Assembly: GCA_016297775.1 (NCBI GenBank)
Contig: JAEDGA010000011.1
Span: 1 to 32,682 of the forward strand
DNA: 32,682 nt
Reading direction: 5' to 3'
Source of the DNA: Candidatus Methanomethylophilaceae archaeon
Lineage (GTDB): Archaea > Thermoplasmatota > Thermoplasmata > Methanomassiliicoccales > Methanomethylophilaceae
Made by a program: the position numbers and the translations under genes. Positions 21,259 through 28,453 of this stretch are shown one piece after another (position 1 is the stretch's first letter; every line of letters starts with the position of its first letter). The notes beneath the pieces were generated by a model. That model did no database searches. It was given only the letters and a program-made list of their open reading frames with translations, and was not told where the DNA came from.

Positions 21259-23400
21259 ATGGTCAAAATCGCCGTCTACGGCAAGGGTGGGATCGGAAAA
21301 TCGACGATGTCGTCCAACATCACCGCCGCCCTGACCGACAGAGGCTACAAGGTTCTGCAGATCGGATGCGATCCGAAACACGATTCCACGAGACTCCTTC
21401 TCAACGGTGACATCGGTGACACCATGCTCTCGTACATGAAGGAGAGGAAGATCTCCGATAGAAGGCTCGAGGATGTCATACGCGTCGGTTACGGGGGATG
21501 TCTATGTACGGAGGCGGGAGGCCCGGAACCCGGTGTAGGTTGTGCCGGAAGGGGTATCATCTCATCCTTCGAACTGCTCAAGGAGTTGGGCGCGGAGGAT
21601 CTCGGTGCGGACATCACGTTGTACGATGTCCTAGGGGATGTGGTGTGCGGAGGTTTCGCGGTACCTCTCAGGGACGAGTATGCCGATGTGGTCTACATAG
21701 TGTCATCCGGCGAGTTCATGTCCATATATGCCGCCAACAACATCCTCAGGGGTGTCGGCAACTACGATCCCGACAGGATAGGCGGGATAATATTCAACGC
21801 AAGGAACGTGCCTGGGGAGGCGGACAGGATCGGCCGTTTCTCGGAGGCCGTAGGGATCCCCATCGTGGCATCCTTCGAGAGATCGTCATTGTTCAGCGAT
21901 GCGGAGGCGAACGGGAAGACCGTGGTGGAGATGTTCCCAGATTCCGAACTCGCGGAAAGGTTCAGATCCCTGTGCGACAACATAACCGGAGGGAAGAGAT
22001 ACCATGCCAGGTATCTGGAGGAATCCGAATTGGAGAACGTCGTATTGGGGCGCTCCGTTTCCAAGAGGACCACCGCACCCCCTCCGTCCCTGGATACGGA
22101 ACGCAGGGTACGCACGAGGAAGTACGTCTCCCGCAACGTCTCCAGGAAGGAGATGCTCCACGGTTGTGCGTTCTCGGGTGCGCATTCGGTGTGTGCATCC
22201 GTGAAGGGATTGACCACTGTACTCCATTCACCCGCCAGCTGTGCACAGTTCACATTCCAGTTGGTACCCGCATGCAACAGACGTTCCACGTTCCTGAACG
22301 TCAGACCCATAGAGAATTTCGTGGATCCATCCACCGAATGTACGTTCATGAACGGGGACAGCATGGTGTTCGGAGGCAGGAACGATCTCACATCGACCAT
22401 AGGTTCGGCGATCGACAGAGGTGCGGACAGGATCGCCGTGATAACATCATGTCCCTCCGGTATCATCGGGGACGACGTACGCGGTACCATAGATTCGCTG
22501 GAACGCGAACATCCCGGCGTCCGTATCGTACTGATCGAGGAGGACGGCAACATCAAAGGCGATTACATGCAGGGTGTCATCGATGCAGGCATAGCTCTGT
22601 CCGAAGGATTCTCCCGCGATTGCGAAAGGACGGATTCCGTCAACCTGGTGGGCGTGAAGACGATAGCCACCAACTGTACGGACACCATCGATCTGATATC
22701 GGATATGCTCAGGTGCATAGGCATCAGGGTCAATTGCTGCTATCCGGGATGCTGCGACATATCCGACATAGAGAACATCAGAAGTGCCAGATACAATCTG
22801 ATGATGAATCCCGACACGTTCACCAAACGTCTGTGCGAACACCTGGAGGACAGTTACGGGATACCCACGCTGCCGTCGGTGGTCCGTCCCGGACTGAAAG
22901 GCATGGAGTCCTGGATCTTCGATATCGCCGAGGCCTTCGGCAAGGAGAAGGAGGCGAAGGCTCTGATGGATGATGTAAGACGCGAATATGACGCATTCAT
23001 ATCCGGATTCAGACCCGTTTTGGAGGGCAAGAGGTTCTGCATGCTGTCCGTCACCCGTGATGTACATTGGGTGTTGGAGGCCGCGGAGGCCGCAGGGATG
23101 ATCGCCGAGAGGGTCGTTCTGGGTGACAGGTCGGATTACACCAACGATCTCAGGGTGGAGATCTCCGGTCCCAACATACACAACATACCCGATTTCAATA
23201 TAGAAGAGGAGAAGGAGAATTTCAGAAGGATCGGACCGGACATAGTATTCTGCACCTCGATGTTGGGTACGGGATTGCAGGAGATGACGTTGCCAACGAT
23301 CTCCGACGCCGGACCGATGGCAGGTGCAGAGTACATAGCGCGCGTATCGAGACTCATGTGCGCGCCAGCAGAGGAGGGGTGGAAGAAGGATGTCCTATAG
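21259..23400 (+). CDS. Nitrogenase-like NifH-NifD fusion protein
   Basis: A 713-residue chain with two parts. Residues 1 to about 245 are a NifH-type Fe protein: P-loop GKGGIGKST (8-16), GCDPKHDST (36-44), and the two [4Fe-4S] ligands Cys95 (in GPEPGVGCAGRG) and Cys130 (in DVLGDVVCGGF). A charged/proline linker (about 265-295, with TTAPPPS) leads to a NifD-like part (about 296-713) with three cysteines at P-cluster positions: Cys303 (HGCAFSGA), Cys328 (HSPASC) and Cys398 (SCPSGIIGDD). The segment where NifD has the FeMo-cofactor cysteine (YNLMMNPDTF near 512-521) has none. An unusual CCYPGCC lies at 493-499. It overlaps the partner gene by 11 bp. The reaction is unknown; nitrogen fixation is unlikely. 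Confidence 0.88.
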   Translation: MVKIAVYGKGGIGKSTMSSNITAALTDRGYKVLQIGCDPKHDSTRLLLNGDIGDTMLSYMKERKISDRRLEDVIRVGYGGCLCTEAGGPEPGVGCAGRGIISSFELLKELGAEDLGADITLYDVLGDVVCGGFAVPLRDEYADVVYIVSSGEFMSIYAANNILRGVGNYDPDRIGGIIFNARNVPGEADRIGRFSEAVGIPIVASFERSSLFSDAEANGKTVVEMFPDSELAERFRSLCDNITGGKRYHARYLEESELENVVLGRSVSKRTTAPPPSLDTERRVRTRKYVSRNVSRKEMLHGCAFSGAHSVCASVKGLTTVLHSPASCAQFTFQLVPACNRRSTFLNVRPIENFVDPSTECTFMNGDSMVFGGRNDLTSTIGSAIDRGADRIAVITSCPSGIIGDDVRGTIDSLEREHPGVRIVLIEEDGNIKGDYMQGVIDAGIALSEGFSRDCERTDSVNLVGVKTIATNCTDTIDLISDMLRCIGIRVNCCYPGCCDISDIENIRSARYNLMMNPDTFTKRLCEHLEDSYGIPTLPSVVRPGLKGMESWIFDIAEAFGKEKEAKALMDDVRREYDAFISGFRPVLEGKRFCMLSVTRDVHWVLEAAEAAGMIAERVVLGDRSDYTNDLRVEISGPNIHNIPDFNIEEEKENFRRIGPDIVFCTSMLGTGLQEMTLPTISDAGPMAGAEYIARVSRLMCAPAEEGWKKDVL

Positions 23401-24646
23401 ATTGGATCAACCGGAATGCATGCTGGGTCATATCCTGGCATTGGAGGGTGTGAGGGATTCGGCATCCATGATACACGGTCCCTCGGGATGTAAGATGTAT
23501 CCTTCGGAGCTGTGCGAAAGATCGTTCAGCACCAGGAAGGAAAGACCGGAATCCAGGAACGTTTTCTCGATACAGTCGAAATATTATAGCTATCAGCCCA
23601 GGCTTCCATGTACGTTCCTGGATGAGGATACATACATCTCCGGAGCTGCCGACAGGTTGGAGGAGCTGTATTCGTCACTGGTCTCGTCGGGACCGGGATT
23701 GATCGGGGTCATAAACTCCCCCGGTTCCTCCCTCATAGGTGAGGATCTGAACAGACTGTCGTCCCGCATCCCGACCCTGTTGGTGGAGAGCACGGGATAC
23801 TCCGGAACGTTGTCCGAAGGGTTCTCCAGGTGCTGTGTATCGATCATGGAATTACTTTCCCCAAAGAGGGTGGGCAACCACGGCGTGAACATACTGGGTC
23901 TCGGCATATGGCAGCTGAACTGGAAGGATACGTATGACGAGTTGGTCAGGATACTGGGTCTCTGCGGGATAGATGTGATCTGCGCACCTTTCGCCGGATC
24001 CTCCACCGATGATCTGAAGGCATCCGCGAACGCGGAACTGAACATCGTGGTCATACCGGAGTACGGCGAGGAACTCGCCGGATACTACGAATCCGAGTTC
24101 GGGATACCGTATGTGACCGGTGTCCCGCTCGGATTCGATGCCATGGACGGTTGGATAAGGATGATATGTTCCGCTTTGGGGAAGGATCCCGGGCCCGCAT
24201 TGGAGGATCTTCTCTCATGGCGCCGCAGGTCCGCACGCAAGATATCCGAATTGGCCGCCAGACACATGCACTTCAGAGGGATGACGTTCAGCGCGGAGAG
24301 CGACGAATCGGTGGTATCGGCGGTCACGGATTTCCTGTACGGATATCTGGGCCTCATACCGGTGGCATTGAACGTTCCGGAAGGGACGGGCTGTGCATCC
24401 GTGATAGGGAGATACGGTTCCAAAGGCATACCGGTATCTGAGGATGTGTGGAACACTCCCGCGGATGTCGCCGTGGCCAAGGGTACAGTGATACAATCCC
24501 TCCTCGAAAGAGGGATGGTCAGGGGAGGATCGGACATCGCCTCCCCGTCCAGGACCAGGGTGTCCATCATGGAGAATCCGCTGTTCGGCACCCTGGGTAC
24601 GGTATTGCTTCTGCAGAATGTGATCGATTCTCTGGCAAAGAAATGA
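23390..24646 (+). CDS. Nitrogenase-like NifK/NifN-type subunit
   Basis: A 418-residue protein of the nitrogenase component 1 family, the probable partner of the NifH-NifD fusion. It has the first two P-cluster-type cysteines, Cys10 (QPECMLGHILA) and Cys34 (IHGPSGCKMY), at the family spacing. The third position, normally a Cys before the IGDD-like segment, reads NSPGSSLIGEDL and has no cysteine, so a standard eight-iron P-cluster is unlikely; a [4Fe-4S] or asymmetric cluster as in protochlorophyllide reductase is more plausible. The N-terminus is short, starting close to the first Cys. The ATG lies inside the end of the upstream gene (11-bp overlap) behind GGAAGG-like spacing, so expression is coupled. 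Confidence 0.82.
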   Translation: MSYRLDQPECMLGHILALEGVRDSASMIHGPSGCKMYPSELCERSFSTRKERPESRNVFSIQSKYYSYQPRLPCTFLDEDTYISGAADRLEELYSSLVSSGPGLIGVINSPGSSLIGEDLNRLSSRIPTLLVESTGYSGTLSEGFSRCCVSIMELLSPKRVGNHGVNILGLGIWQLNWKDTYDELVRILGLCGIDVICAPFAGSSTDDLKASANAELNIVVIPEYGEELAGYYESEFGIPYVTGVPLGFDAMDGWIRMICSALGKDPGPALEDLLSWRRRSARKISELAARHMHFRGMTFSAESDESVVSAVTDFLYGYLGLIPVALNVPEGTGCASVIGRYGSKGIPVSEDVWNTPADVAVAKGTVIQSLLERGMVRGGSDIASPSRTRVSIMENPLFGTLGTVLLLQNVIDSLAKK

Positions 24647-24677
24647 CGGTTCGCCATAGATACACGGGCAGATATAC

Positions 24678-24703
24678 ATTTTAATAATTGAACAGTTATT
24701 CAA
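24678..24703 (+). promoter_or_regulatory. TATA box and SmtB/CadC-type operator
   Basis: The TATA box ATTTTAATA (24678-24686) overlaps the inverted repeat TTGAACAGTTATTCAA at 24688-24703. The core TGAACAGTTATTCA is the known 12-2-12 type operator core of ArsR/SmtB metal sensors. It ends 4 nt before the ATG at 24708, so a bound repressor would cover the promoter and start of the probably leaderless mRNA; autoregulation is expected. Confidence 0.85.
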
Positions 24704-24707
24704 ATGT

Positions 24708-24998
24708 ATGAATGAAGACGGCATGCCGGATTTTGAAGAGCTCGGAGAGTTCTTCAAGACACTGGGAGAACCGTCCCGCTTGAGGATACTGCACTCCATC
24801 AAAGATGGGGGGAAATGTGTGAGATGCATATGCGAGGATGTCGGGATGAACATCTCCGCGGTATCCCATCAGCTCAGGGTCCTGAAGGACAGGAACCTTG
24901 TGTCCGCACGCAGGGACGGGAAGAACGTGATCTATTCCACCAGCGATCACCACGTAGATGACATCATAACCATGGCAATGGAGCACATGGTAGAATGA
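24708..24998 (+). CDS. ArsR/SmtB-family metal-responsive repressor
   Basis: A 96-residue winged-helix repressor. It has FFKTLGEPSRLRIL near the N-terminus and the recognition helix region MNISAVSHQLRVLKD. Two metal-site signatures are visible: cysteines in KCVRCICED (about 36-44), as in the alpha-3 sites of cadmium/lead sensors, and DHHVDDIITMAMEHMVE at the C-terminus, whose Asp-x-His and His-x-x-Glu pattern equals the zinc-sensing alpha-5 site of SmtB. Metal binding should release the protein from the operator just upstream. The stop overlaps the ATG of the P-type ATPase gene by 4 bp (ATGA), giving a two-gene metal-efflux operon. Confidence 0.93.
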   Translation: MNEDGMPDFEELGEFFKTLGEPSRLRILHSIKDGGKCVRCICEDVGMNISAVSHQLRVLKDRNLVSARRDGKNVIYSTSDHHVDDIITMAMEHMVE

Positions 24999-27046
24999 AG
25001 CTCAGATTCTATATCAAAGGGCTTCACTGTGCGAACTGCGCATCCAAGATAGAGAACGCGGTCAGAGGATCCGAAGGCGTATCGTCCGCACATCTGGATT
25101 TCACCAGGATGGTGCTGACCGTGAACACCGACATCGAAGCCAAGGATGCGGAGAGGATGGTGCAGTTCATCGCGGATTCCATCGAACCCGGCACGGTGTT
25201 CAGTCTGGAGGACGACGAAGAGGAGGAATCCTCATTCGGAATCATACTCACAACGCTATGTACCATTGCTTTCCTGACCCTGTTCGTGTCGGACCTCATG
25301 GGTCTGGTACATGAGGATGTTGCGGATCTGCTGTTCATCGCCATATTCCTTATAACGGGTGCGGAGACGTTGATCGCCGCCGTAAGGGGGATACTCAACA
25401 AGGATGTGTTCAACGAGTACTTCCTGATGTCCGTGGCGACCGTGGGTGCGGTCCTCATAGGGCAGTACGCGGAGGCCGCCGCGGTCATGGTGTTCTTCTC
25501 GGTAGGGGAGTTGGTCGAGGACTATGCGGTAGGCAGTTCCAGAAGGAGGATCACCGAACTGTTGGACTCCGTGCCGGAGACCGCGCACGTCATCAGGGAT
25601 GGTAGGACGATCGATGTGGACCCGTATGACGTGGCCGTAGGCGAACACATATCCGTGAGACCGGGGGAGCGCATCCCATTGGACGGTATCATCGTCGACG
25701 GTACGGGTGAAATTGACACCAGCATGGTGACGGGCGAATCATGTCCCAGGAATGTATCCGCGGGGGATGCGGCAATAAGCGGATCCGTCAACGGTATGTC
25801 CGCGATCACGGTGGAGGTCACACGCTCGTTCTCGGAATCGGCCATGGTCCGTATCGCCGAGATGATGGAATCCGCAGGCGAGAGGAAATCCCAATCCGAG
25901 AGATTCATAACCAGGTTCGCAAGATACTATACGCCGGCGGTATGCGTGTTGGCATTGATGCTAGCCACGATACCCTTGCTGTTGGGATACGATCCTTACG
26001 TATGGGTGTACAGGGCATTGACGTTCCTTGTGATATCATGTCCATGCGCATTGGTGATATCGGTGCCGATGACGATAATGAGCGGTATCGGATGTGCATC
26101 GTCCAAAGGGATATTGGTGAAGGGAGGGAACTATCTGGAGATGTTGTCCTCCGTGGACACGATAGCGTTCGACAAGACCGGCACCCTCACGGAAGGCAGA
26201 TTCACGGTCACGGAAGTGATATCGGACGATCCCGAAACCCTGAGGATGGTCGCATACGCTCTGGAATCCAATTCCACCCATCCGATGGCCAAGGCGGTAT
26301 GTTCCGGTCTCGAAGGCACGGATGTCATGATGACCGAAGGTACCGAACACCCGGGTATGGGTATGGAAGGTATCGTCAACGGCAGGAAGGCGTTCGTAGG
26401 CAATTCCAGATTGATGGAGTATGCGGGATTGGATGTGGACGACACGTCCGACATCGGTACGGTTCATGTCGCGTACGACGGGAGATATCTCGGAAAGATC
26501 CATCTCGCGGATATCGTCAGGGAGGATGCGGCAGGAACGATCTCGGAACTCAGGGAGCTGGGTGTCAAAAGGATGGTCATGCTCACGGGGGACAGGGAAC
26601 CTGTAGCCAAGAGGGTGTCATCGGAATTGGGTATGGATTCCTATGTGTCCGAGATGCTGCCGGAGGACAAACTGTCCGCTCTCGAATCCCTGCTGTACGA
26701 TGCCGGAGGGAACACGGTGTTCGTAGGTGACGGTATCAACGACGGACCGTCCCTCAGACGTGCGGATATCGGGATATCCATCGGACGTTCCGGTTCGGAT
26801 ACCGCGTTGGATGCATCCGACGTGATAATCTCCGGGGACGGTCTTAAGGACATCCCGCTGGCAATGCGCATATCCCGCAGGACCATGAGTATACTGAAGC
26901 AGAACGTGATCCTCTCACTCGGTATCAAGGTCGCTGTCCTGGTACTTACGGTGGTAGGTCTGTCCAACATGTGGGGCGCGGTGATCGCGGATGTGGGTGC
27001 GTGCATCCTCGCCGTATCGAACTCGCTGAGAGCGCTCAGGATATGA
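24995..27046 (+). CDS. P1B-type heavy-metal ATPase (Zn/Cd/Pb, ZntA-like)
   Basis: A 683-residue metal-efflux ATPase. In order: an N-terminal heavy-metal-associated domain with GLHCANCASK (residues about 9-18), an acidic linker (DDEEEESS), TGES in the actuator domain, the membrane metal site SCPCALVIS, the phosphorylation motif DKTGTLT, the nucleotide-binding HP in STHPMAKAV, and GDGINDGPSLRRADIGI in the P domain. The last membrane helices carry a Lys (LGIKVAVLVLT) and an Asp (VIADVGAC), typical of the Zn/Cd/Pb subgroup rather than copper pumps. It is co-transcribed and translationally coupled with the ArsR/SmtB repressor. An intrinsic-type terminator follows the stop codon. Confidence 0.93.
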   Translation: MKLRFYIKGLHCANCASKIENAVRGSEGVSSAHLDFTRMVLTVNTDIEAKDAERMVQFIADSIEPGTVFSLEDDEEEESSFGIILTTLCTIAFLTLFVSDLMGLVHEDVADLLFIAIFLITGAETLIAAVRGILNKDVFNEYFLMSVATVGAVLIGQYAEAAAVMVFFSVGELVEDYAVGSSRRRITELLDSVPETAHVIRDGRTIDVDPYDVAVGEHISVRPGERIPLDGIIVDGTGEIDTSMVTGESCPRNVSAGDAAISGSVNGMSAITVEVTRSFSESAMVRIAEMMESAGERKSQSERFITRFARYYTPAVCVLALMLATIPLLLGYDPYVWVYRALTFLVISCPCALVISVPMTIMSGIGCASSKGILVKGGNYLEMLSSVDTIAFDKTGTLTEGRFTVTEVISDDPETLRMVAYALESNSTHPMAKAVCSGLEGTDVMMTEGTEHPGMGMEGIVNGRKAFVGNSRLMEYAGLDVDDTSDIGTVHVAYDGRYLGKIHLADIVREDAAGTISELRELGVKRMVMLTGDREPVAKRVSSELGMDSYVSEMLPEDKLSALESLLYDAGGNTVFVGDGINDGPSLRRADIGISIGRSGSDTALDASDVIISGDGLKDIPLAMRISRRTMSILKQNVILSLGIKVAVLVLTVVGLSNMWGAVIADVGACILAVSNSLRALRI

Positions 27047-27052
27047 AACCAT

Positions 27053-27074
27053 AGGGGCCTATGGCCCCTTTTTT
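27053..27074 (+). terminator. GC hairpin and T-run after the metal ATPase
   Basis: A 7-bp stem (27053-27059 with 27063-27069, loop TAT) is followed directly by TTTTTT (27069-27074). This has the form of an intrinsic terminator. The possible upstream ATG for the next gene at 27061 lies inside it, which argues for the later start at 27100. Confidence 0.75.
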
Positions 27075-27099
27075 ATTGATCCACTGTATACACGACATC

Positions 27100-27642
27100 A
27101 TGGATTGGGATGCCGGCGTATTGATGTGGATCCGCGACAATCTTTCATGCGGATTCCTGGATGCCGTAATGCCGGTGATATCCAGGATATGCACCGCGGA
27201 CATCATATGGTTCATCGCGGCACTGCTGATGATACGCGACCGCAGGACCAGGAAGGCAGGTACCGTGTTGTTGCTTGCACTCGTGATATCCATCCTGATC
27301 GCGAACATCATACTGAAGCCGGCGGTGGGCAGGATCAGACCATATGACGCCTTGGATGTGCCGATAATCGTATCTCCGAGTTCGGAGTATTCGTTCCCGT
27401 CGGGACATACGACCGGTGTCACGGTCATGGCATCCGTGCTGCTCCTGTCCGGATACAGGAAGGCAGGATACTGGATGTGCGTGTTCGCGGTCATGGTCAT
27501 GTTCTCCAGGATGTACCTGTTCATGCATTATCCGACGGATATCATGGGAGGCATACTGGCAGGTATAGCGTCCGTAGCATTCGCGTTCGCTGTTCTGGAG
27601 ATATACGAAATCGGAAGGTCGGAAGGAAATGGAGTACGATGA
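27100..27642 (+). CDS. PAP2-family membrane phosphatase
   Basis: A protein of about 180 residues with five or six membrane segments and the three PAP2 signature blocks: KPAVGRIRPYD (KxxxxxxRP), SFPSGHT (PSGH) and RMYLFMHYPTDIMGG (SRxxxxxHxxxD-like, with Arg, His and Asp kept). It removes phosphate from a lipid phosphate, probably an isoprenyl (undecaprenyl/dolichyl-type) diphosphate or phosphatidate. The start is set at the ATG at 27100 (MDWDAGVLMWIRDNL, a typical PAP2 opening) because the upstream ATG at 27061 lies within the terminator hairpin of the previous operon. A T-rich TATA-like stretch (about 27069-27077) would give a leaderless message. It overlaps the following gene by 14 bp. Confidence 0.88.
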   Translation: MDWDAGVLMWIRDNLSCGFLDAVMPVISRICTADIIWFIAALLMIRDRRTRKAGTVLLLALVISILIANIILKPAVGRIRPYDALDVPIIVSPSSEYSFPSGHTTGVTVMASVLLLSGYRKAGYWMCVFAVMVMFSRMYLFMHYPTDIMGGILAGIASVAFAFAVLEIYEIGRSEGNGVR

Positions 27643-28228
27643 GTCACGTATGAAGAAGGCGCTGGAGGATTTCCGTTATGCCTACAGGTTCAACAAACTG
27701 AAGAACACGGATCTCATCGCATACAGGCGCGATTCCGTGAAGGAGATAGCACAGCGCAATTACAGGAAGGTGAGGGACCTGGAGAAGAAGGAGATCCTCT
27801 CCATGTTGGGAAGGTGCGAGACCATCTATTTCACCGACCTCACCGAATCATATGACGACCTGGCACAACTGATAGTGGATGACAATCCCCATGGATTGCT
27901 GAGCGGATTCCTGATAACGCTTGCGCGCGGGAAGATCATGGCCCGCGGCGATTATGAGTTGGATCTGAAGCATATGGGTCCGGAGATAAAGACGGAACTG
28001 GCATCCCTGATCGATCCTCCGAGATATGTTCCGATGAACATGTTCACACGCTCCGCGTTCGGTCATCTCGGGATCCCGGTGCCGGAGGATTCGTTCACGG
28101 GATATCTCAGATTCCAGTCCACATGCAAGGAGCTCATAGAATACATAGAGGATCTGGGTATATTGACCGCGGACCTTACCACGGTGTACGAGTTCCTTCT
28201 GCTGACATATTCCAAAAGATGTCGTTGA
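27629..28228 (+). CDS. Hypothetical protein, function unknown
   Basis: A 199-residue protein I do not recognise. The first 60 residues are highly charged and predicted helical (KKALEDFRYAYRFNK, then many Arg/Lys), followed by a mixed domain with FTDLTESYDDLAQLIVDD and, near the C-terminus, ELIEYIEDLGILTADLTT. There is no signal peptide or membrane segment and only two cysteines apart from the C-terminal region. It overlaps the PAP2 gene by 14 bp, with a GGAAGG element (27617-27622) 7-8 nt before its ATG, so it is translated from the same message. A soluble partner or a DNA/RNA-binding role is possible but unsupported. Confidence 0.7.
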   Translation: MEYDESRMKKALEDFRYAYRFNKLKNTDLIAYRRDSVKEIAQRNYRKVRDLEKKEILSMLGRCETIYFTDLTESYDDLAQLIVDDNPHGLLSGFLITLARGKIMARGDYELDLKHMGPEIKTELASLIDPPRYVPMNMFTRSAFGHLGIPVPEDSFTGYLRFQSTCKELIEYIEDLGILTADLTTVYEFLLLTYSKRCR

Positions 28229-28238
28229 AAGGGTTTGG

Positions 28239-28258
28239 ACGTACCATATCCGGTACGT
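28239..28258. terminator. Hairpin between convergent operons
   Basis: A 7-bp perfect stem (ACGTACC at 28239-28245 with GGTACGT at 28252-28258, loop of 6 nt) lies between the convergent unknown gene and feo operon stops, so it may end transcription from both sides. Confidence 0.5.
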
Positions 28259-28276
28259 GCGATCCTGTGGAGGATG

Positions 28277-28453
28277 TCACTTGAGTATGGTATCATCCTC
28301 GTCCACAGTAATGCAGGTCTTTTCGCAACATCCGCATCCGCAGTGCCCGCATCCCGAGCATCCGCCACGCCTCATATTGCGTATGGTGGCGTATGCGGCC
28401 GATACGAGTATCGCGACGATCACGACGGTGGCGATCACGGTACCGGTCGTCAT
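28277..28453 (-). CDS. FeoB-associated Cys-rich membrane protein
   Basis: A 58-residue protein with one N-terminal membrane helix (TVIATVVIVAILVSAAYATI), a basic stop-transfer (RNMRRG) and a cluster of Cys/Gly: seven cysteines in residues 32-47 (CSGCGHCGCGCCEKTC). This is the typical layout of the small FeoB-associated protein encoded after feoB in many anaerobes; it may bind Fe(II) or Fe-S on the cytoplasmic side. The ATG overlaps the feoB stop by 4 bp (ATGA), so translation is coupled. It is buried in the frame of a longer spurious open frame and is easily missed. Confidence 0.88.
   Translation of the reverse strand: MTTGTVIATVVIVAILVSAAYATIRNMRRGGCSGCGHCGCGCCEKTCITVDEDDTILK

Noticed and set aside
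21498..22973. A 491-codon open frame overlapping the NifH-NifD fusion in another frame
   Set aside because: It is Arg/His/Gly-rich, matches no family and lies entirely inside a gene with clear motifs; long shadow frames are common at this base composition.
23398..23400. TAG stop of the fusion gene as a pyrrolysine codon
   Set aside because: Readthrough gives only about 30 further codons without family similarity, and the next gene already starts 11 bp upstream, so TAG is most simply a stop.
21259..24646. Assignment of the nitrogenase-like genes to F430 synthesis (CfbC/CfbD) or to nitrogen fixation
   Set aside because: CfbD works without a second NifK-like subunit and CfbC is separate; no other cfb gene is nearby. 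For nitrogenase, the FeMo-cofactor Cys and all nif accessory genes are missing here.
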